Positions 1 through 8,895 of a stretch of DNA of 64,000 nucleotides are shown piece after piece. The position numbers and the translations under genes were made by a program. The notes under the pieces were generated by a model, which was given only the letters and a program-made list of their open reading frames with translations, did not search any database and was not told where the DNA came from. Every line of letters starts with the position of its first letter. Within the stretch, counting starts at the first letter, position 1. Source of the stretch: Cohnella phaseoli (GTDB lineage: Bacteria; Bacillota; Bacilli; Paenibacillales; Paenibacillaceae). The stretch is taken from positions 310,001-374,000 of the forward strand of contig NZ_QRDZ01000001.1 in the NCBI RefSeq assembly GCF_003386235.1, in the 5' to 3' direction.

Positions 1-1
1 G

Positions 2-1069
2 CCGCGCTGGATTCAAGGCAGCCCCCCGGATTTCGTCTACATCGACGGCGCAGGCTCCAACACGAGACAGATGGTGACGGACGACCAGTTGCTGGACATT
101 ACAGACTGGTTCAAAACGGCGCAAAACACCGACGGCAAGCTGCTCAGCGACATGCTGATCGCCCAGCCGGAGGAGTATCAGGCGGGCAAGGTTCATGCGG
201 TTCCGCTCGTATTCGGCTCCTGGGGCACGTTCTACGACAAGGCGCTGTTTAAGGAAAAAGGCTGGGAAGCGCCGAAGGACTTCGAAAGCTTCCTGGCGCT
301 CGGAGACAAGATCAAAGCGGATGGCCAGATGAGCGTCTACATCCATACCGGCGTCTATCCGTACTACATCAACGGCGGCCTGCTGGATCCGGCGATCGTC
401 GCAATGAACGGCTACGATACCTCCATTGTGAAGAAGATCAACGCTCTCGAAGCGGGGGTATGGAGCAGCGAGCCGGTCAAGAAGGCGCTCGACAAAATCG
501 TGCAAATGCGCGACAAAGGCTTCTTCGACCAAGGGTCGCCGGCGCTTAACCATACCGACTCCCAATCGCAATGGCTGCAGCACAAAGCGGCGTTCATTCC
601 GAACGGTCTGTGGGTAGAGAGCGAAATGGCCAACGATACGCCGGCCGGTTTCGAATTCGGCTTTCTGCCTTCGATTACGCAGGACAATGGCGGCAAATAT
701 GTTGCCAACCCTTACGTCGCTACGGTGGCGATCGCGAAGAAAGCGAAAAATCCGGATGCGGCTAAAGCGTTCCTGCAGTTCCTCTACACGGAAGCTCACG
801 GCAAGTCGTGGGCGGAGCTGTCCAAGGCGCCTTCGAACATCAAGGCGGACTTGGAAGCGACAAACGCGCCTGCGCTGACGAAGGAAGCTTCGAGATTCTA
901 TAACTCGGACAGCACGGTCGTTTCTCCGGAGGTCGTCATTCCGGAAGAGTTGGTCACCGAGCGCAACAATGCGACGCTGGCGCTGACGAAGGGCGACATT
1001 ACGCCGGACGAGTGGGTTGACCGCATGGAGAAAGCGACGGAGAAAATCCGCGCGAAGGAAAATAAATAG
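2..1069 (+). CDS. ABC sugar importer solute-binding protein (5' truncated)
   Basis: The frame is open from the first bases of the window, so the N-terminus (signal peptide and lipobox) lies upstream; 355 codons are visible. The sequence reads as a type 1 extracellular sugar-binding protein of ABC importers, with ligand-lobe features such as VFGSWGTFYDKALFKEKGW and a later WVESEMANDTPAGFEFGF stretch. It is followed after 72 bases by two MalF/MalG-type permeases, so it should present a carbohydrate to that pair on the outer face of the membrane. The substrate is not readable from sequence; the neighbouring mannosidases suggest a manno-oligosaccharide, which is inference. No ATPase gene accompanies the set. 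Confidence 0.88.
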   Translation, partial: PRWIQGSPPDFVYIDGAGSNTRQMVTDDQLLDITDWFKTAQNTDGKLLSDMLIAQPEEYQAGKVHAVPLVFGSWGTFYDKALFKEKGWEAPKDFESFLALGDKIKADGQMSVYIHTGVYPYYINGGLLDPAIVAMNGYDTSIVKKINALEAGVWSSEPVKKALDKIVQMRDKGFFDQGSPALNHTDSQSQWLQHKAAFIPNGLWVESEMANDTPAGFEFGFLPSITQDNGGKYVANPYVATVAIAKKAKNPDAAKAFLQFLYTEAHGKSWAELSKAPSNIKADLEATNAPALTKEASRFYNSDSTVVSPEVVIPEELVTERNNATLALTKGDITPDEWVDRMEKATEKIRAKENK

Positions 1070-1141
1070 GCTGCCGATGAACGGAGCGGCGGACGGGAGA
1101 GGCTCCCGGCCCCGCTTCTCGGGCAACCAACGGAGGTCTCT

Positions 1142-2056
1142 ATGAACAACGCCAAACGTACCGGCTCCGCGAAGATGAAGCGCAACGCGTTCATTCTTAC
1201 ATTTATTTTACCGACGTTGCTGCTCTATCTCGTCTTCGGCATCTATCCGCTCCTTAAAGGCATCTACCTTAGTCTGTTCGACTGGTCCGGCGGATCCGAG
1301 ACGTACAATTTTATCGGGCTGGACAACTTTAAGGAGATGATGAACGACGACGTCATTCCGAAGACGATCCGTAACGACTACATTCTTGTGTTCGGCAAAA
1401 TTATCGGCTTTATGCTCATTTCCGTCTTTTTCGCGGTGGCGCTCACTCGCTTCAACATCAAAGGCTCGGGCTTCTACCGGACAATTTTCTTCATTCCCAA
1501 CGTATTGTCGGTCGTTGTCGTCGGGGTGTTGTGGCGCTATGTGTACAACCCGAACGTCGGCTTTCTGAATTCAGCGATTACCGCGATTACGGGGAAAACG
1601 TACGATTTCGCCTGGCTCGGCGACAAATGGTCGATTTTCGCCTTGCTGCCGCCTTCGATCTGGGCCGGTGTCGGCTTTACGATTATTCTCATTATCGCCG
1701 GCATTCTCGCAATTCCGTCCTCGCTGTACGAGGCGGCCGAGATAGACGGAGCATCCCAATGGCGACAATTCCGACTCATTACGCTGCCGCTGTCGTGGGA
1801 GCAGATCAAGACTTCGGTGCTTTGGATCGTCATGACGACGTTGAGCGGCTCGTTCGTCATCGTCTCGATTATGACGTACGAGGGCGGAGTCGACAACGCT
1901 ACGCAGGTCATGGGCTCCTATCTGTACATGAACGCGTTCAAGTTCGGCAAGTTCAGCTACGGCTCGGCGATCGGCGTCCTGATTCTCATTCTGTCGTTTA
2001 TTACGACTGTCGCACTGCAAAAGCTGATGAACCGGGAAAATATAGAATTAACATAG
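1142..2056 (+). CDS. Carbohydrate ABC transporter permease, MalF/UgpA type
   Basis: 304 residues with about six hydrophobic segments, the first near residues 17-38. The EAA loop that docks the ATPase is present near residue 200 (EAAEIDGASQWRQFRLITLP). GGAGG at 1132-1136 precedes the ATG. It lies between a binding protein and a MalG-type partner and should form half of the membrane channel of a sugar importer. No ATPase is encoded nearby, so the pair probably uses a shared MsmX-type ATPase encoded elsewhere, as is known for many Bacillus sugar importers. Confidence 0.93.
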   Translation: MNNAKRTGSAKMKRNAFILTFILPTLLLYLVFGIYPLLKGIYLSLFDWSGGSETYNFIGLDNFKEMMNDDVIPKTIRNDYILVFGKIIGFMLISVFFAVALTRFNIKGSGFYRTIFFIPNVLSVVVVGVLWRYVYNPNVGFLNSAITAITGKTYDFAWLGDKWSIFALLPPSIWAGVGFTIILIIAGILAIPSSLYEAAEIDGASQWRQFRLITLPLSWEQIKTSVLWIVMTTLSGSFVIVSIMTYEGGVDNATQVMGSYLYMNAFKFGKFSYGSAIGVLILILSFITTVALQKLMNRENIELT

Positions 2057-2069
2057 AGGAGCATATGCC

Positions 2070-2918
2070 ATGAAGACGCGAACGAAGTTCAGCGGCGCCC
2101 GCTGGCTGATGAAAGTCGGCCTTTTCCTCTGGGCTGTGGGCGTACTGTACCCTGTCATCTGGACGATTATGAGCGCGCTTAAGGACAACCCGCAATTTCT
2201 GCTCGGACGGCCGTGGAAGCTGCCTGACCTGCCGCTGCTCTGGTCCAACTTCACCTACGTTTGGGAGAAATACAGCTTCGGTCATTATTTTGTCAACTCG
2301 CTGATCATTACGATCGCAAGTACATTGCTGGGCGCTTTCCTGTCCGCTTCGACCGCCTACGTCATCGCCAGATACGCATTCAGAGGAAGCGGCTTGCTGT
2401 ATTATTCCTATCTCGCGTATATGATGATTCCGGCGTTTCTCGGAATTATCCCGCTGTTCTTCCTGATGGACGATTTGTACTTGACCAACCGGGCGCTCGG
2501 GCTTATTCTCGTCTACACCGTAACGGCCGTTCCGTTTGCCGTGTTCGTGCTGGTCGGATTTTTCAAGCAGCTGCCGAAGGAGCTGGAGGAATCGGCTGCC
2601 ATCGACGGCGCTTCCCATTACGGAACATTCTTCCGGATTATGCTGCCTCTTGTGAAACCGGGACTTGTCTCGGTGTCGATCATCACCGTTCTGAACATCT
2701 GGAATGAATATATATTCGCGCTTGTGCTCGTGAACGACCCGACGAAATATACGATCCCGGTCGCCATCGCCGTCATGCAGAGCGAAATGCAATACCGCAC
2801 CGAATGGGGACCGTTATTCGCTTCCCTGCTCGTTTCGATGGGGCCCGTGCTGCTCTTCTACATGATTTTCCAACGGCAAATCACCGGTGGCATTACGGCC
2901 GGCGCGGTTAAGGGGTAG
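2070..2918 (+). CDS. Carbohydrate ABC transporter permease, MalG/UgpE type
   Basis: 282 residues, six predicted membrane segments, and an EAA loop (EESAAIDGASHYGTFFRIML) near residue 175. The C-terminus ends in the family-typical GGITAGAVKG. It starts 13 bases after the MalF-type gene and is translated from the same message. GAGGAG near 2056-2061 precedes two close ATGs (2064 out of frame, 2070 in frame); 2070 keeps the expected N-terminus. It is the partner half-channel of the preceding permease. Confidence 0.93.
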   Translation: MKTRTKFSGARWLMKVGLFLWAVGVLYPVIWTIMSALKDNPQFLLGRPWKLPDLPLLWSNFTYVWEKYSFGHYFVNSLIITIASTLLGAFLSASTAYVIARYAFRGSGLLYYSYLAYMMIPAFLGIIPLFFLMDDLYLTNRALGLILVYTVTAVPFAVFVLVGFFKQLPKELEESAAIDGASHYGTFFRIMLPLVKPGLVSVSIITVLNIWNEYIFALVLVNDPTKYTIPVAIAVMQSEMQYRTEWGPLFASLLVSMGPVLLFYMIFQRQITGGITAGAVKG

Positions 2919-2946
2919 GTTGCAGGCGCCTCCTGAGATTTTCAAC

Positions 2947-2975
2947 TTGATAGGTTTCATGATTTTAGGTATAGT
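2947..2975 (+). promoter_or_regulatory. Predicted sigma-A promoter of the GntR-LacI regulator gene
   Basis: TTGATA at 2947-2952 and TATAGT at 2970-2975 are separated by 17 bases. The expected start of transcription, about 2982, falls inside the palindrome at 2975-2996, which suggests autorepression. Confidence 0.6.
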
Positions 2976-2996
2976 TGATATATCATGATACATCAA
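2975..2996. promoter_or_regulatory. Palindromic operator, probably for the GntR-LacI regulator
   Basis: A 22-base palindrome with a single mismatched pair. It begins TTGAT, has the perfect core TATCATGATA at 2981-2990, and ends ATCAA. It covers the predicted transcription start of the regulator gene. Its left part, with the base before it, GTTGATATAT (2974-2983), recurs at 4264-4273 and as GTTGACATAT at 4294-4303 in front of the mannoside operon. Confidence 0.65.
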
Positions 2997-3007
2997 GGGA
3001 TGGTTGA

Positions 3008-4126
3008 ATGGACGGTCCATTGTACGAGCAAATCTATCACTACCTGTTGGAGAAAATCAAAAGCGGCGAGCTGCCCCGGGGCGGGCGAGTTCCATCGGAG
3101 AAGGAGCTGGCCGACCAGTTCAACGTCAGCCGCATCACCTCGAAGAAGGCGCTCGAAATGTTGTCCGCGGACGGCCTGATCGAGCGAGTGCAGGGCAAAG
3201 GCTCTTTCGTCGCCGAGACGCTGCCCGAGCCGGAACAGATTCAGGGGGCGCGGAAGTCGTATCCGCAAAGCTGGAAGCTGGTCGGTCTGATTTTGCCGGA
3301 CTTTGCCGACTCGTACGGGCTGCGGATGATTCACGGCGTCGAGGAACGGCTGTCCGAGCTAGGTTGCCGAATGCTGGTGAAAATTACGTACGACAAACGC
3401 GAGGAAGAGGAGGAAGCGATTCGTTCGTTCCTCCAGCTCGGCGTGGACGGTTTTATCATCTTCCCGGTGCATGGGGAGCATTACAATTCGGAGCTGCTTC
3501 GCCTCGTTCTTGACAAGCATCCGCTAGTGTTCGTTGATCGTTACTTGAAAGGTTTGGCCGCCTGCTCCGTGTATACGGACAACCGTCTGGCGGCGTTCGA
3601 GCTGACGAAGCATCTGCTTGACCGCGGACATGAGGAGATCGGCTTCATCTCGCTGCCGGTGGAGAATACGTCGACGATCGAGGATCGCATTCAGGGCTAC
3701 ACGGACGCGTTGATTCAGCACGGGCTGCGGATGAATCCGCAGCATCTGATGACGAACCTGTTCAGCTCCGTACCCCGTTCGTTCGAGGAACGCAACGTGC
3801 AGGTCGACTTCGCCAACGTACAAAAATTCGTCGAGATGAACCCGGACTTGACCGCATTCGTCGCCGTTGAATACAATCTGGCGCTTATCCTGCGGGAGGT
3901 GCTGTTGTCCATGAATAGGCGCATCCCCGAGGACTGCAGCATTGTCTGCTTCGACTCCCCGCACAGCGCGTTCAACAAGTATTTGTTTACGCACGTCAGT
4001 CAGGACGAATTTGCAATGGGACGAGGTGCGGCGGATCTGCTGCAGATGCAATGGGACATGAAGGAGATTTCCTTCAACAACACTGTACCGTTCTCGATCG
4101 TCCAAGGCGACTCTACGACAGCGTAG
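3008..4126 (+). CDS. GntR-type regulator with LacI-like sugar-binding domain (AraR-like architecture)
   Basis: 372 residues. Residues 1-70 form a GntR winged helix (PLYEQIYHYLLEKIKSGELP, then VPSEKELADQFNVSRIT). From about residue 90 there is a LacI/periplasmic-binding-protein-like effector domain with a typical GLILPDF strand and a DGFIIFPVHGEH segment. This architecture is known from AraR-type repressors, which release DNA when they bind a sugar. AAGGGATGG precedes the ATG. The gene lies between two importer operons and under its own palindrome, so it most likely represses the mannoside genes. The effector is unknown. Confidence 0.9.
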   Translation: MDGPLYEQIYHYLLEKIKSGELPRGGRVPSEKELADQFNVSRITSKKALEMLSADGLIERVQGKGSFVAETLPEPEQIQGARKSYPQSWKLVGLILPDFADSYGLRMIHGVEERLSELGCRMLVKITYDKREEEEEAIRSFLQLGVDGFIIFPVHGEHYNSELLRLVLDKHPLVFVDRYLKGLAACSVYTDNRLAAFELTKHLLDRGHEEIGFISLPVENTSTIEDRIQGYTDALIQHGLRMNPQHLMTNLFSSVPRSFEERNVQVDFANVQKFVEMNPDLTAFVAVEYNLALILREVLLSMNRRIPEDCSIVCFDSPHSAFNKYLFTHVSQDEFAMGRGAADLLQMQWDMKEISFNNTVPFSIVQGDSTTA

Positions 4127-4176
4127 TTCTACGTTTTCTCTTCCTTACTCCCTAAAACGAAATAGTACCTTTCCGG

Positions 4177-4206
4177 AAAAAGCTCGAATGCGTATTCGGG
4201 CTTTTT
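4177..4206 (+). terminator. Rho-independent terminator after the GntR-LacI gene
   Basis: The stem GCTCGAAT (4182-4189) pairs with ATTCGGGC (4194-4201) with one G-U pair and is followed by five T. An A-run on the 5' side could let it work in both directions. Confidence 0.75.
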
Positions 4207-4263
4207 CCTATTTGTTCTTTTACTTTTCGGCGAGGAAGAGAGAGAAGATGAGAAAATCATTAT

Positions 4264-4303
4264 GTTGATATATAAGATATTCGTTAAATTTATGTTGACA
4301 TAT
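4264..4303 (+). promoter_or_regulatory. Direct repeats of the regulator half-site upstream of the mannoside operon
   Basis: GTTGATATAT (4264-4273) and GTTGACATAT (4294-4303) lie 30 bases apart, close to three helical turns. Both match the left half of the palindrome at 2975-2996. The second copy contains the -35 hexamer TTGACA of the operon promoter, so a bound repressor would block polymerase. Confidence 0.5.
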
Positions 4304-4323
4304 TATGTTCTTGGAATTAATAT
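4295..4323 (+). promoter_or_regulatory. Predicted promoter of the mannoside importer/hydrolase operon
   Basis: TTGACA at 4295-4300, 17 bases of spacing, TAATAT at 4318-4323. TATACT at 4321-4326 is an alternative -10. The cre-like palindrome at 4330-4343 lies at the expected start site. Confidence 0.6.
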
Positions 4324-4329
4324 ACTATG

Positions 4330-4343
4330 TGTAAGCGCTTAAT
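4330..4343 (+). promoter_or_regulatory. cre-like site (catabolite control)
   Basis: The site has a perfect ten-base core palindrome TAAGCGCTTA (4332-4341). It matches the CcpA consensus TGWAANCGNTNWCA except for its last two positions. Its location at the expected start of transcription fits repression by CcpA on preferred sugars. Confidence 0.5.
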
Positions 4344-4367
4344 AACTGAGGATAAGGGGCTGTCAAA

Positions 4368-5690
4368 ATGAAAAAGTGGATAGGCATCCTAATAACCTGC
4401 GCCATGGTGCTTGCCGTACTGGCCGGGTGCAGCGGCAACAACTCCGGCAACGGAGGAGGAGGGACGGCGTCGTCTTCGAACGGGGGCGGCCAGTCGAGCT
4501 CCGGAAGCGGGGACGTCGTAGAGCTTACTTTCTGGGGCGACTGGGGCGGCGAAGGACAGAAGCAGTTCGAAACAATGGTCGACGCGTTCAATAAGTCGCA
4601 GGACAAAATTCGCGTGAAGTACGTGCTGCAGCAGGACATGATCACGAAGTTTCTGACGGCGGCAACCTCCGGCGGTTCGCCCGACGTTATGTTCTGGGAT
4701 CGCTGGCGTACGAACCTGTACGCGCCGAAAAACGTTCTGCACCCGATCGACGAATATATGGCCAGAGACGGCATCTCCACGGCGGATTATTACGACGAAG
4801 CGCTTAAGGAGCTTTCCCACGACGGCAAGCTGTACGGACTTCCGTTGACGGTAGATGCGCGGGCGCTCTTCTACAACAAGAAGATGTTCGCGGATGCCGG
4901 ACTGCAGCCTCCGACCAACTGGGAAGAGCTGGCGACCGCCGCCAAGGCGCTCACGAAATGGAACGGAGACAAGCTGGAGGTAGCCGGCTTCTCGCTCGGC
5001 GATGCCGGATTGTTCAATATGTATCATCAGCAAGCGGGCGGCCAGATGCTGAACGCAAGCAACGACGCCACCGATTTTAACAACGACAAAGGATTGTCCG
5101 TCCTTAACCTCTGGGACCGAATGCTGAACCAGGACAAGGTGTACAAGATCGGTTTCGAGCAAGGGCTGGGCGAAGGCACCGACGCTTTCGTCACCGGCAA
5201 GCTGGCGATGAACTATACGGGACCTTGGATGCTAAGCACTTATAAAAAATACGGCCAAGATCTCGACTTCGGCATCGTTCCGCCTCCTGCGGGTCCGAAC
5301 GGGGACAAAGGAAGCGTCATGGGCGGCTTCGGTCTCGTCATCGGCGAAGGCTCCAAGCATAAAGAAGAAGCGTGGGAGTTCGTCAAATGGTGGCTGGCCA
5401 ATAAGGACAACGTACTGCTGTGGGCCAAGACGAGCTTGAACATTCCGGGCTACAAGCCTGCGCTCGACGATCCGTTCTTCAAGGACGATCCTTCGTGGCA
5501 GCCGTTCCTCGATACGCTCGAGTTTGCCAAAATCCGGCCTCAGCATCCGGGCTACTCCATTATGGAAGGCGACGGTCTCGTGCCGAACCTGCAATTGTTC
5601 CTGGAAGGCAAGCAGGATGCGGCGACGACGCTCAAGAAGGCGCAGGAGCAGGGAGACAGATTGCTGAAGGACAATGCGGACGTGAAATAA
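4368..5690 (+). CDS. ABC sugar importer solute-binding lipoprotein
   Basis: 440 residues. A lipoprotein signal peptide ends in the lipobox LAGC (Cys near residue 20), followed by a Ser/Gly/Asn-rich tether, then a type 1 sugar-binding protein fold (VELTFWGDWGGEG at about residue 51, SGGSPDVMFWDRW at about residue 101). It should be lipid-anchored on the outer membrane face and feed the permeases at 7086-8892. It heads the operon with a GH125 alpha-mannosidase between it and its permeases, so manno-oligosaccharides are the likely ligand (inference from context). An 11-bp stem-loop follows the stop codon. Confidence 0.92.
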   Translation: MKKWIGILITCAMVLAVLAGCSGNNSGNGGGGTASSSNGGGQSSSGSGDVVELTFWGDWGGEGQKQFETMVDAFNKSQDKIRVKYVLQQDMITKFLTAATSGGSPDVMFWDRWRTNLYAPKNVLHPIDEYMARDGISTADYYDEALKELSHDGKLYGLPLTVDARALFYNKKMFADAGLQPPTNWEELATAAKALTKWNGDKLEVAGFSLGDAGLFNMYHQQAGGQMLNASNDATDFNNDKGLSVLNLWDRMLNQDKVYKIGFEQGLGEGTDAFVTGKLAMNYTGPWMLSTYKKYGQDLDFGIVPPPAGPNGDKGSVMGGFGLVIGEGSKHKEEAWEFVKWWLANKDNVLLWAKTSLNIPGYKPALDDPFFKDDPSWQPFLDTLEFAKIRPQHPGYSIMEGDGLVPNLQLFLEGKQDAATTLKKAQEQGDRLLKDNADVK

Positions 5691-5704
5691 GCGGCTGCCA
5701 AAAA

Positions 5705-5730
5705 GGAGAGGGAGGTTCGCCTCCCTCTCC
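5705..5730 (+). other. Intercistronic stem-loop with UUCG tetraloop
   Basis: GGAGAGGGAGG (5705-5715), loop TTCG, perfect complement CCTCCCTCTCC (5720-5730). It is not followed by a T-run, so it is more likely an mRNA stabiliser or processing barrier than a terminator. Such structures are known downstream of binding-protein genes in importer operons and allow more binding protein than permease to be made. Confidence 0.7.
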
Positions 5731-5764
5731 TCTATAGAGAGACGACATAAGGGAGTGTGGGGAA

Positions 5765-7060
5765 ATGAAGGTTCAAACGACCGACATGCTGGCAGCGCTG
5801 CAGCAATGGATCGCATCGGTGCAGCGGCAATTGCCGCACCGCCCGAAGTCGCAGGCGATGTTCGACGCCTGCATTCGCAATACGATAGAGACGACGTTTC
5901 GACAGTTGCAGGACGACACGACATTCGTCATTACCGGCGATATCCCGGCGATGTGGCTCAGAGATTCGGCGGCGCAGGCGAGACCCTATCTGCTGCTTGC
6001 GAGATCCGCGCCGGAATTTGAGCATCTGCTGCTCGGAGTCGTGGAGAGACAGCTTCGTTACGTTATTCACGATCCTTACGCCAACGCGTTTAATGAAACC
6101 GCTAACGGCCACGGTCACCAGAACGACGAGACGGAGATGACGCCGCTCGTCTGGGAGCGCAAATACGAGATCGATTCGCTCTGCTATCCGCTTCATCTGG
6201 CTTACCTGCTCTGGCAAAACGCCGGAACGACAACCCAATTCAACGGCACGTTCAGGAAGGCGGCGGCTCTTATTATCGAGCTGTGGAGAAAGGAACAAAA
6301 CCACGAACAAGATTCGGACTATCGCTTCGTCAGAAGAAACTGTCCGGTTACCGATACGCTTCCCCGCGACGGCAAGGGCACGGTTACGGGTCCGACGGGC
6401 ATGACCTGGTCCGCTTTTCGGCCGAGCGACGACGCCTGCGATTACGGTTATCTCATTCCCTCCAACATGTTCGCGGTCGTGGCATTGCGCGAACTGGCCA
6501 AGATCGCCCGGGATGTGCTGGACGACGTCGAATTGGAGACGGAGGCGGAGAGGCTGGCAGCGGAGATCGATGCGGGCATTCGCGCCTTCGGCATCGTGAA
6601 CCATCCTCAGTTCGGCGACATCTATGCCTACGAGACGGACGGGCTGGGCAACTACAAGCTGATGGACGACGCGAACGTGCCCAGCTTGCTCTCGATTCCG
6701 TATCTTGGCTATACGGGCAATGACGATCCGACCTACGTTCGCACAAGGAATTTTATTTTGAGCGAGCACAATCCTTACTTTTTCTCGGGGAAGGAAGCAG
6801 CTGGCATAGGCAGTCCGCATACGCCGCATCGCTATATCTGGCCGATCGCGCTGGGGATGCAGGGGCTAACGGCGCGGGAGCCCGAAGAGAAGCTGCGACT
6901 GCTCGACCTGCTGGAACGCACCGACGGAGGCGCCGGCATGATGCACGAAGGCTTCGATGCGGACGATGCGTCGAAGTATACGAGGCCGTGGTTTTCATGG
7001 GCGAACATGATGTACTGCGAGCTCGTGCTGGACGTATGCGGCATTCGCGTAGCCGGATGA
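5765..7060 (+). CDS. GH125 exo-alpha-1,6-mannosidase
   Basis: 431 residues, close to the usual length for GH125 (formerly DUF1237). Family blocks are visible: TGDIPAMWLRDSAAQARPY near residue 58, FNETANGHGHQNDETEM near 115, a WSAFRPSDDACDYGYLIPSN block near 218, and AAGIGSPHTPHRYIWPIALG near 345. There is no signal peptide, so it should act in the cytoplasm, removing terminal alpha-1,6-linked mannose from imported oligosaccharides. GH125 enzymes are known metal-independent inverting alpha-mannosidases. It lies between the binding protein and the permeases of the same importer. Confidence 0.93.
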   Translation: MKVQTTDMLAALQQWIASVQRQLPHRPKSQAMFDACIRNTIETTFRQLQDDTTFVITGDIPAMWLRDSAAQARPYLLLARSAPEFEHLLLGVVERQLRYVIHDPYANAFNETANGHGHQNDETEMTPLVWERKYEIDSLCYPLHLAYLLWQNAGTTTQFNGTFRKAAALIIELWRKEQNHEQDSDYRFVRRNCPVTDTLPRDGKGTVTGPTGMTWSAFRPSDDACDYGYLIPSNMFAVVALRELAKIARDVLDDVELETEAERLAAEIDAGIRAFGIVNHPQFGDIYAYETDGLGNYKLMDDANVPSLLSIPYLGYTGNDDPTYVRTRNFILSEHNPYFFSGKEAAGIGSPHTPHRYIWPIALGMQGLTAREPEEKLRLLDLLERTDGGAGMMHEGFDADDASKYTRPWFSWANMMYCELVLDVCGIRVAG

Positions 7061-7085
7061 ATTCGAGAAGAAAGGAAGAGCGCAC

Positions 7086-7973
7086 ATGATTCGATCCCGC
7101 AAGCTGCACGCCCACCAGGCGCGCATGGCGTATCTGTTCATCTCGCCGGCCATTTTGCTGTTCTCCGTTTTTACCGTTATTCCGGTGTTCATGGCCTTTT
7201 ACTTGAGCTTTACGAATTACGACGTGCTGAGCCGAATGGATTGGGTTGGACTTTCCAATTACCGAAAGCTGTATACGGACAGTCTGCTGTGGCAGACGTT
7301 TCGCAACGTGCTGTTTTATACAGTGGTGTTCGTGCCGCTTAACATTCTGACTTCGCTGCTGATCGCGTTGCTGCTGAACAAGGCGATCAAGGGCGTCAAG
7401 GTGTTCCGCACGCTGAACTACTTGCCGACGCTGACTTCGGCGGTGGCCGCGGCAACGGTATGGCTGTGGGTGCTGCATCCGGAATTCGGCTTGTTGAACG
7501 GCTTCCTGTCCTATTTCGGCGTCACCGGTCCGGCCTGGCTGTCGGAGACGAGAACGGCGATGGCCTCCGTCATTATGGTGACGCTGTGGCAGGCGGTCGG
7601 CTCCAACATGGTCATCTATTTGGCCGGTCTTCAGGGCGTGCCGGACTACTTGTACGAATCGGCCAAGCTGGACGGCGCAAATGCGGTTCAACGGTTCCGC
7701 TACATTACGTGGCCGCAGCTTAGACCGACGACTTTCCTCGTCAGCACGATGTCGATCATCGGCGCTTTGCAGCTGTTCGACCAAGCGTTCGTGCTGACCC
7801 AGGGCGGACCGGCGAACGCAACGAAGACGCCCGTGTATCTCATCTATCAGCAAGGCTTCAATCAACTGCAGATGGGCTATGCATCGGCTCAGGCGTTCGT
7901 GCTTGCGCTGGCGATTCTCATTTTCTCACTGATCAACATGCGGCTATCCAAAGCGGAAGAGCCGATCGTATAG
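7086..7973 (+). CDS. Carbohydrate ABC transporter permease, MalF type
   Basis: 295 residues with six membrane segments, the first at about residues 15-38 (LFISPAILLFSVFTVIPVFM). The EAA loop reads YESAKLDGANAVQRFRYITW near residue 190. It is expected to form the channel with the following MalG-type protein and receive sugar from the lipoprotein at 4368. AAAGGAAGAG precedes the ATG. It is in the same operon as the GH125 and GH76 genes. Confidence 0.93.
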   Translation: MIRSRKLHAHQARMAYLFISPAILLFSVFTVIPVFMAFYLSFTNYDVLSRMDWVGLSNYRKLYTDSLLWQTFRNVLFYTVVFVPLNILTSLLIALLLNKAIKGVKVFRTLNYLPTLTSAVAAATVWLWVLHPEFGLLNGFLSYFGVTGPAWLSETRTAMASVIMVTLWQAVGSNMVIYLAGLQGVPDYLYESAKLDGANAVQRFRYITWPQLRPTTFLVSTMSIIGALQLFDQAFVLTQGGPANATKTPVYLIYQQGFNQLQMGYASAQAFVLALAILIFSLINMRLSKAEEPIV

Positions 7974-7986
7974 GGGGGGATGAAAG

Positions 7987-8892
7987 GTGATGAAAACGAC
8001 ATCCGCCGCCGGCGGCTACAATCCGGGCATTAGCCCGGCGCTGCGTTTGACCGTATTTTATGTGACGGCTACCATCGTATCGCTCGTCATGTTCCTTCCT
8101 TTCTTATGGAGCGTGCTCACTTCGTTTAAGCCGGACAATGAAATTTTCGCGTTTCCGATCCGTTGGCTGCCTTCGCATTTCACGCTGGACCACTACAGAG
8201 ATGCGTTCACGACCGTTCCGTTTCTGAGATATTTCGGCAACTCCTTTTATCTCGCGATTATGGGCGTGCTGTCCAACCTGTTCCTCGGTTCGCTGGCCGG
8301 CTACGCGTTCGCCAAGCTGACGTTCCGTCTTAACAAGCCGCTGTTTCGCGTGCTGCTGGCGGCGATGATGATTCCGGGCGTCGTGACGATGATTCCGAGC
8401 TTTTATGTGCTGATGCATCTGCCGTTCTTCGGCGGCAACGACTGGACGGGGGCGGGCGGACGCGGCTTGCTGAACTCGTTCTGGGCGATCATCCTTCCCG
8501 GTGCGGCGGGCTCGTTCGCAGTGTTCTTCATGCGGCAGTTTTTCCTGACGCTGCCGAGCGACATGATGGAAGTAGCGCGGATCGAAGGGGCGGGCGAGTT
8601 CCGGATTTTCTGGCAAATCTACCTTCCGCTGACGAAGCCGGCGCTGGCGACGCTGGGAATTTTCACCTTCCAGGCGGGCTGGAACTCGTTCCTCTGGCCG
8701 ATGATCGTGCTGAACGATCCGATGAAGCATACGATCCAGATGGGGCTGCAGGCGTTCTCCTACAACCATCAGACCGATTTCGGGCCGATGATGGCGGGGG
8801 CGCTCGTAGCGACGCTGCCGATTCTTGTGCTGTTTATTCTGCTGCAAAAATATTTCGTGCAAGGAATTGCGTTCAGCGGCGTTAAAGGGTAG
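7987..8892 (+). CDS. Carbohydrate ABC transporter permease, MalG type
   Basis: 301 residues. Six membrane segments and an EAA-like loop (MEVARIEGAGEFRIFWQIYL) near residue 197, in which Glu replaces the more usual Asp after Ile. The C-terminus ends GIAFSGVKG, typical of the family. The GTG at 7987 and ATG at 7990 are both possible starts after GGGGGG at 7974-7979. It starts 13 bases after the MalF-type gene. It completes the importer; the ATPase subunit is absent from the window. Confidence 0.92.
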   Translation: MMKTTSAAGGYNPGISPALRLTVFYVTATIVSLVMFLPFLWSVLTSFKPDNEIFAFPIRWLPSHFTLDHYRDAFTTVPFLRYFGNSFYLAIMGVLSNLFLGSLAGYAFAKLTFRLNKPLFRVLLAAMMIPGVVTMIPSFYVLMHLPFFGGNDWTGAGGRGLLNSFWAIILPGAAGSFAVFFMRQFFLTLPSDMMEVARIEGAGEFRIFWQIYLPLTKPALATLGIFTFQAGWNSFLWPMIVLNDPMKHTIQMGLQAFSYNHQTDFGPMMAGALVATLPILVLFILLQKYFVQGIAFSGVKG

Positions 8893-8895
8893 GAG

